Assembly: GCA_030647705.1 (NCBI GenBank)
Contig: JAUSJJ010000103.1
Span: 1 to 9,544 of the forward strand
DNA: 9,544 nucleotides
Direction: 5' to 3'
From: Dehalococcoidia bacterium
GTDB lineage: Bacteria; Chloroflexota; Dehalococcoidia; JAUSJJ01
Numbering within the stretch: position 1 is the first letter of the stretch; each line of letters opens with the position of its first letter. Under the pieces are notes generated by a model. That model made no database searches, had not been told where the DNA came from, and saw only the letters and a list, made by a program, of their open reading frames with translations. This document shows, one piece after another, positions 5,997 through 9,544 of the stretch. A program made the translations under genes and the position numbers.

Positions 5997-6013
5997 TTCC
6001 TGGAAGGAAGGGG
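5993..6013. repeat. Perfect 8-bp inverted repeat hairpin
   Basis: CCCCTTCC (5993-6000) and GGAAGGGG (6006-6013) are perfect complements around a 5-nt loop. No T run follows on either strand, so it is not an obvious terminator. It is one of three hairpins packed into the argS-guaB3 gap and may be part of a dispersed intergenic repeat. Confidence 0.5.
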
Positions 6014-6020
6014 AGATTAG

Positions 6021-6042
6021 AAAACAGGGGGACACCCCCTGT
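6021..6042 (-). terminator. Candidate Rho-independent terminator after argS
   Basis: On the minus strand the stem ACAGGGGG (6042-6035) pairs with CCCCCTGT (6031-6024) around loop TGT, and the last T of the stem continues into TTT and C. This gives an 8-bp GC-rich stem, a 3-nt loop and a run of four Ts, about 110 bp past the argS stop. It would separate the recG-argS transcript from guaB3. The T run is short, so efficiency is uncertain. Confidence 0.5.
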
Positions 6043-6067
6043 GACCCCCGCCAAAGGGCTATGCTCT

Positions 6068-6121
6068 CTGGACTCCGGGCTACCCCGTCTTACCGGCGGA
6101 AGCCGGTATCCAGGGATCCCT
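6068..6121. repeat. REP-like palindromic intergenic repeat
   Basis: The core TACCGGC-GGAA-GCCGGTA (6091-6108) is a 7-bp stem capped by a GNRA-type GGAA tetraloop. Outer arms CTGGA (6068-6072) and TCCAG (6109-6113) can extend it, and AGGGATCCCT (6112-6121) is a further 10-bp palindrome. From memory, the unit reading GTCTTACCGGCGGAAGCC and on into GGTATCCAG resembles the common dispersed bacterial repeat built on GTCATTCCGGCGGAAGCC; the changed stem bases are compensatory (T-A for A-T). Only one copy is visible, so repeat status rests on that resemblance. Confidence 0.45.
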
Positions 6122-6152
6122 AGTTCAAAACGCCATGCGTTCGCTGGTAGCG

Positions 6153-7811
6153 CTACATTTTCTCCGGGGCAGTCATGCCCATCAGGTCCAGAGTCCTGGC
6201 AAGGACGATCTTTGTGGCCTGCACCAGCTTCAGCCTGGCTGGTGTGAGCGCCTCATCGTCGGAGACAACGCGGCATTGCTTGTAGAAGCTGTGGAAGGAC
6301 GTAGCCAGGTCCTGGGCATAATGGGGCAGATGGTGCGGCTCCAGGTTCAGTGCAATGGACTCCACCAGTTCCGGCAGCAGCAGTATCTTCCGGATAAGGC
6401 TCAGCTCCGCCGGATGCGTCAACAGACAGGTATCTCCCTGGGAAAAGTCGATTCCCTTTTCCTGGGCCAGCCTCAGGATGCTCGCGATGCGCGCGTGTGC
6501 GTACTGGACGTAGTAGACAGGGTTGTTCTCCGACTGCTCCTTGGCCAATGCCAGGTCGAAGTCCATTTGGGCGTCGGCGGAGCGTGAAAGGAAGAAGAAG
6601 CGGCAGACGTCCGGCCCGACCTCTTCAACCAACTCCCGAAGGGTGACAATCTCTCCTTTGCGTTTGGACGCCTTTACCAGGACATCGCCCCTCTTGAGTG
6701 ACACCATTTGTCCGATGATGATCTGCAGGCGGCTTGGGTCTATGCCCAACGCGGACACTACTGCCTTCATCCGCGATACGTGCCCCTGATGGTCGGCGCC
6801 CCAGATGTTGATCACGCGGTCAAACTTGCGCTCGACGAACTTGTTGTAATGGTAAGCCACGTCCGATGCGAAGTAGGTGGGCGCTCCGTTGCTGCGTACC
6901 AACACGTTGTCTTTGTCTTCGCCTAAGGCGGTGGAAGCGAACCAAGTGGCGCCTTCTTTGACGGCGGTGTAGCCGCGTTCTGCGAGAAGCGACATGGCTT
7001 TCTGATACTGTCCGCCATCGAACAGACTTTGCTCGCTGAACCAGACGTCGAAGTCGACGCACATGAGGTCCAGGTCCGCCCTGATAGCTGCCACCACCTT
7101 TTGCAGACCGATGTTGCCGACCTCTGCTACTGCCTGCTCGGCGGGCATTCTAAGGAACTTGTCACCGGTTTCAGCTATGATCTGCTGGGCGATCTCTTTG
7201 ACGTATTCCCCTTGATAGCCGTTGGCGGGCAGCTCTGCCTCGCGACCGAGCGCCTGAAGGTACCTGGCGTACAGCGAGTGGTAGAATACCTGCATCTGGG
7301 TGCCGGCGTTGTTCACATAATATTCTTTGGTGACTGCGTACCCGGCAGCGTCCAGCACCTTGGACAGGGTGCTGCCGAGAATGGCGCCGCGACCGTGTCC
7401 CACGTGCAGGGGGCCGGTGGGGTTGACGCTGACGTACTCGACCTGCACCGACGAGCCCTTGCTCAACTCCTGGTTACCATATCCACTGCCTTCGGCAAGG
7501 ACGCAGTCCACCTGACAGCCCAGCCAACTGTTCTTGAGCACGAAGTTGATGAAGCCCGGCGGCGCCACCGAGACCTTTTCTATTTCCTCGGTGGCAGGCA
7601 GCAGCCGAACCAGTATCTTGGCGATATCCAACGGCTTCATGTGGACTGCCCTCTCCAGCCGCAAAGGAAGGCTGGAGGCGTAATCGCCGAAGCGCTCATT
7701 GGGCGGATGCTCGAGAGTGATCTCGGGCAAAGTCACCGGAGGCAGCAGCCCCTGGGCCTGTGCCTCGGCGGCTGCCTTCTCCAGCAATTCGATAATCTTG
7801 TTTTTGATCAT
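6153..7811 (-). CDS. argS: Arginyl-tRNA synthetase
   Basis: A full-length 552-residue class I synthetase that charges tRNA-Arg with arginine using ATP in the cytosol. The N-terminal Add1 domain (about 1-100) holds FGDYASSLPLRL (41-52) and APPGFINF (83-90). The catalytic Rossmann fold begins with VEYVSVNPTGPLHVGHGRG (124-142), containing the HIGH-box equivalent HVGH (136-139). YYVNNAG (164-170), then FASDVAYHYNK (314-324) and WGADHQGHVSR (337-347), are ArgRS hallmarks. The KMSKS region is the degenerate KASKRKGEIVT (380-390), as in most ArgRS enzymes. The C-terminal DALR anticodon-binding domain starts near YYVQYAHARI (433-442) and ends at residue 552. The ATG at 7811 directly follows the recG TAA with no spacer. 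AAGGGG (7828-7823) inside recG is 11 nt upstream, so the genes are translationally linked. A terminator hairpin follows at 6021-6042. Confidence 0.98.
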   Translation of the reverse strand: MIKNKIIELLEKAAAEAQAQGLLPPVTLPEITLEHPPNERFGDYASSLPLRLERAVHMKPLDIAKILVRLLPATEEIEKVSVAPPGFINFVLKNSWLGCQVDCVLAEGSGYGNQELSKGSSVQVEYVSVNPTGPLHVGHGRGAILGSTLSKVLDAAGYAVTKEYYVNNAGTQMQVFYHSLYARYLQALGREAELPANGYQGEYVKEIAQQIIAETGDKFLRMPAEQAVAEVGNIGLQKVVAAIRADLDLMCVDFDVWFSEQSLFDGGQYQKAMSLLAERGYTAVKEGATWFASTALGEDKDNVLVRSNGAPTYFASDVAYHYNKFVERKFDRVINIWGADHQGHVSRMKAVVSALGIDPSRLQIIIGQMVSLKRGDVLVKASKRKGEIVTLRELVEEVGPDVCRFFFLSRSADAQMDFDLALAKEQSENNPVYYVQYAHARIASILRLAQEKGIDFSQGDTCLLTHPAELSLIRKILLLPELVESIALNLEPHHLPHYAQDLATSFHSFYKQCRVVSDDEALTPARLKLVQATKIVLARTLDLMGMTAPEKM

Positions 7812-9544
7812 TTAGCTCAAATCCCCTTCGCCTTTGACGCCGGCTCTGGAGACCTCCTGCGCCAGCAGACGATGTGCCGGTTTCTTCAGCCAGGGGTCGG
7901 CCTCTGAGAGCGCGACTGCCTCCCTGTGCGCCATCTCCATTAACTCTATGTCGGAGAGCCTGGCCAAACGGAGGTCGGGTAATCCGCTTTGCCTGGTGCC
8001 GAAGAACTCGCCTGGCCCGCGCAGCTTCAGGTCCTCCTCTGCCAACTTGAAGCCGTCGTCCGTGCGCTCCAGGATAGTGAGGCGCTCCCGAACGTCAGCA
8101 GATAACGCATCGGAGAGCAGCAAACAGTAGCTTTTGTGTACGCCGCGTCCCACGCGGCCGCGGAACTGGTGAAGCTGAGACAGACCGAAGCGGTCCGCTC
8201 CTTCAACCATCATCACCGTGGCATTGGGCACGTCGATTCCGACCTCTACCACGGCGGTGGAGACCAGGATGTCCAGTTCGCCGTCGCGGAAACGACGCAT
8301 GGTCGCGTCTTTCTCGGATGGCGTCATGCGGCCGTGCAGCAATCCCAGCCGCAGGTCCCGAAATACCTGTGTGGCCAGGCGCTCGTACTCCGCCACGGCG
8401 GCGCGGGCCTCGATGGCCTCAGATTCCTCGATGAGCGGGCAGATGATGAAGGCCTGTCGCCCGCTTTGGACCTGTTCACGCAGGAACTCGTACGCGCGCT
8501 CTCTCTTGTCCGGCCCGACCCACTTCGTCTTGATGCTCTGTCTACCCGGTGGAAGCTGGTCGATCACCGAAAGCTCGAGGTCGCCATAGAGGGTGAGCGC
8601 CAGGGTGCGTGGTATCGGTGTGGCCGTCATCACCAGGAGATGGGGGTTGAAGCCCTTCTGCCTCAGCGCCGAACGCTGCAATACGCCGAAACGATGCTGC
8701 TCGTCGACGATTGCCAAACCCAGGCGCTGGAATTCGACGCCTTCCTGAAGGAGGGCATGTGTGCCGATTATGATATCGATTTCGCCGCGCTGTATCCTCT
8801 GCTGCAGGGCGTTCTTGTCGCTCTTCCTGACGCTGCCGGTGAGCAAGGCGACGGAAATGGGCCGGTCCAGGAATGAGGAATAGGTGTGCACCAGTTCCTC
8901 CTCCGGCTTCGGCTTGGCGACGCGGGCCAGAAGCGCCGAAATGCTGCGGAAGTGCTGTTCTGCCAGGATTTCGGTGGGGGCCATGATCGCCGCCTGAAAC
9001 CCGCAAGACACAGCGACCACGGCGGCGGCGGCGGCGATAACCGTCTTGCCACTGCCGACCTCACCCTGAAGCAGGCGGCTCATCGGCCTGGCGCCGGCCA
9101 TGTCGGCCAGTATCTCCCGCAGCACCCGCTGCTGCGCCGTGGTGAGGCTGAAGGGTAGAGAAGACAGGAACCGGTCGAGGCGCCCGCCTTCGCTTGTCAT
9201 GGGGTGGCCGGGCTGGTCGCCCTGCCAGTCACGCCGTTTGGCCATGACCGAAAGCTGCAGCAGCAGAAGTTCGTCGAAGGCCAGCCGCCTTCTGGCCTGC
9301 TCCTTGCACTCTTCAGTATCAGGATAGTGTATCTGCTGGATGGCGGTTGTCAGCGGCATCAGCCGGTTACGCTTGGCCACGTCGGGAGGCATGAAGTCCG
9401 GCGCTTTGTTCGACCAATGGTCTACAGCGTCTTTCACCAACCTGCGCACGGTGCGCGCTCCCAGGCCTTCGGTCAGAGGATAGATGGGAATCAGCCTGCC
9501 CGTGTGGACCAGGTCGTCGGATTCCAGTACCTCGTACTCCGGCG
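7812..9544 (-). CDS. recG: ATP-dependent DNA helicase RecG (N-terminus outside window)
   Basis: The reading frame runs off the right edge, leaving 576 visible residues. RecG reverses stalled replication forks and processes Holliday junctions. The visible part begins in the wedge domain (PEYEVLESDD, HTGRLIPIYPLTEGL), so roughly the first 130-250 residues are missing. Helicase motifs follow in order, in visible numbering: LLQGEVGSGKT (Walker A, about 157-167), APTEILAEQH (188-197), DEQH box (280-283), TATPIPRT (306-313), LLHGRM (401-406), STAVVEVGIDVP (428-439) and HQFRGRVGRG (motif VI, 458-467). The C-terminal TRG region with RGPGEFFGTRQSG (508-520) is complete. An insertion rich in K/P/E (about VAKPKPEEELVHTYSSFLD) follows motif Ia and makes this region longer than in E. 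coli RecG. A GTG at 9449 is not the true start, since wedge-domain sequence continues upstream of it. The TAA stop directly abuts the argS ATG. Confidence 0.97.
   Translation of the reverse strand, partial: PEYEVLESDDLVHTGRLIPIYPLTEGLGARTVRRLVKDAVDHWSNKAPDFMPPDVAKRNRLMPLTTAIQQIHYPDTEECKEQARRRLAFDELLLLQLSVMAKRRDWQGDQPGHPMTSEGGRLDRFLSSLPFSLTTAQQRVLREILADMAGARPMSRLLQGEVGSGKTVIAAAAAVVAVSCGFQAAIMAPTEILAEQHFRSISALLARVAKPKPEEELVHTYSSFLDRPISVALLTGSVRKSDKNALQQRIQRGEIDIIIGTHALLQEGVEFQRLGLAIVDEQHRFGVLQRSALRQKGFNPHLLVMTATPIPRTLALTLYGDLELSVIDQLPPGRQSIKTKWVGPDKRERAYEFLREQVQSGRQAFIICPLIEESEAIEARAAVAEYERLATQVFRDLRLGLLHGRMTPSEKDATMRRFRDGELDILVSTAVVEVGIDVPNATVMMVEGADRFGLSQLHQFRGRVGRGVHKSYCLLLSDALSADVRERLTILERTDDGFKLAEEDLKLRGPGEFFGTRQSGLPDLRLARLSDIELMEMAHREAVALSEADPWLKKPAHRLLAQEVSRAGVKGEGDLS

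Noticed and set aside
6153..7811. Missing canonical KMSKS in ArgRS as a possible defect
   Set aside because: Most arginyl-tRNA synthetases have a degenerate KMSKS region; the KASKRKG segment is normal for the family.
7029..7907. 292-codon plus-strand frame opposite argS
   Set aside because: It is the antisense shadow of a certain ArgRS sequence.
9449..9449. GTG at 9449 as the recG start
   Set aside because: Clear RecG wedge-domain sequence continues in frame upstream to the window edge, so the true start lies outside.

Overview
The window is bacterial chromosomal DNA, moderately GC-rich, with densely packed housekeeping genes in two blocks plus one gene-poor stretch at the left edge. A CBS-less GuaB3-type IMP dehydrogenase, an arginyl-tRNA synthetase with a degenerate KMSKS site, and a RecG with a long insertion after motif Ia suggest Chloroflexota (Dehalococcoidia-like). 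That is inference from family resemblance only, and Actinobacteria-like or other lineages are not excluded.

Layout. Bases 1-674 hold no gene I can defend; they are rich in short inverted repeats. A complete tRNA-Pro(CGG) with encoded CCA lies on the minus strand (675-752), behind a strong sigma-70-type promoter (791-819). A rightward block follows: an MBL-fold hydrolase of the glyoxalase-II-like group (883-1548), then a probable operon with its own promoter (1580-1608) and a 12-bp palindrome in the leader. That operon encodes a universal stress protein, an unrecognised helical 194-residue protein and a LysE-type exporter. It ends 20 bp from the convergent mgtC gene, with a 10-bp palindrome between the two stops.

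The rest is leftward. recG (5' end beyond the window) abuts argS with no spacer. Next comes a 237-bp non-coding gap with three hairpins, one of them a credible terminator for argS. Then comes guaB3, a second MBL-fold hydrolase 9 bp after it, and an MgtC/SapB membrane protein 61 bp further on.

Together: recG (fork restart/recombination), argS (translation) and tRNA-Pro are core information-processing genes. guaB3 is assigned to guanine nucleotide synthesis (IMP to XMP). The usp/lysE/mgtC genes suggest stress and membrane homeostasis. I found no clear sign of a defence system, phage, CRISPR array or complete mobile element. The points most worth a second look are the hairpin/G-tract gap before guaB3, the guaB3-MBL pairing, the unknown protein in the usp operon, and a possible small RNA before the tRNA.
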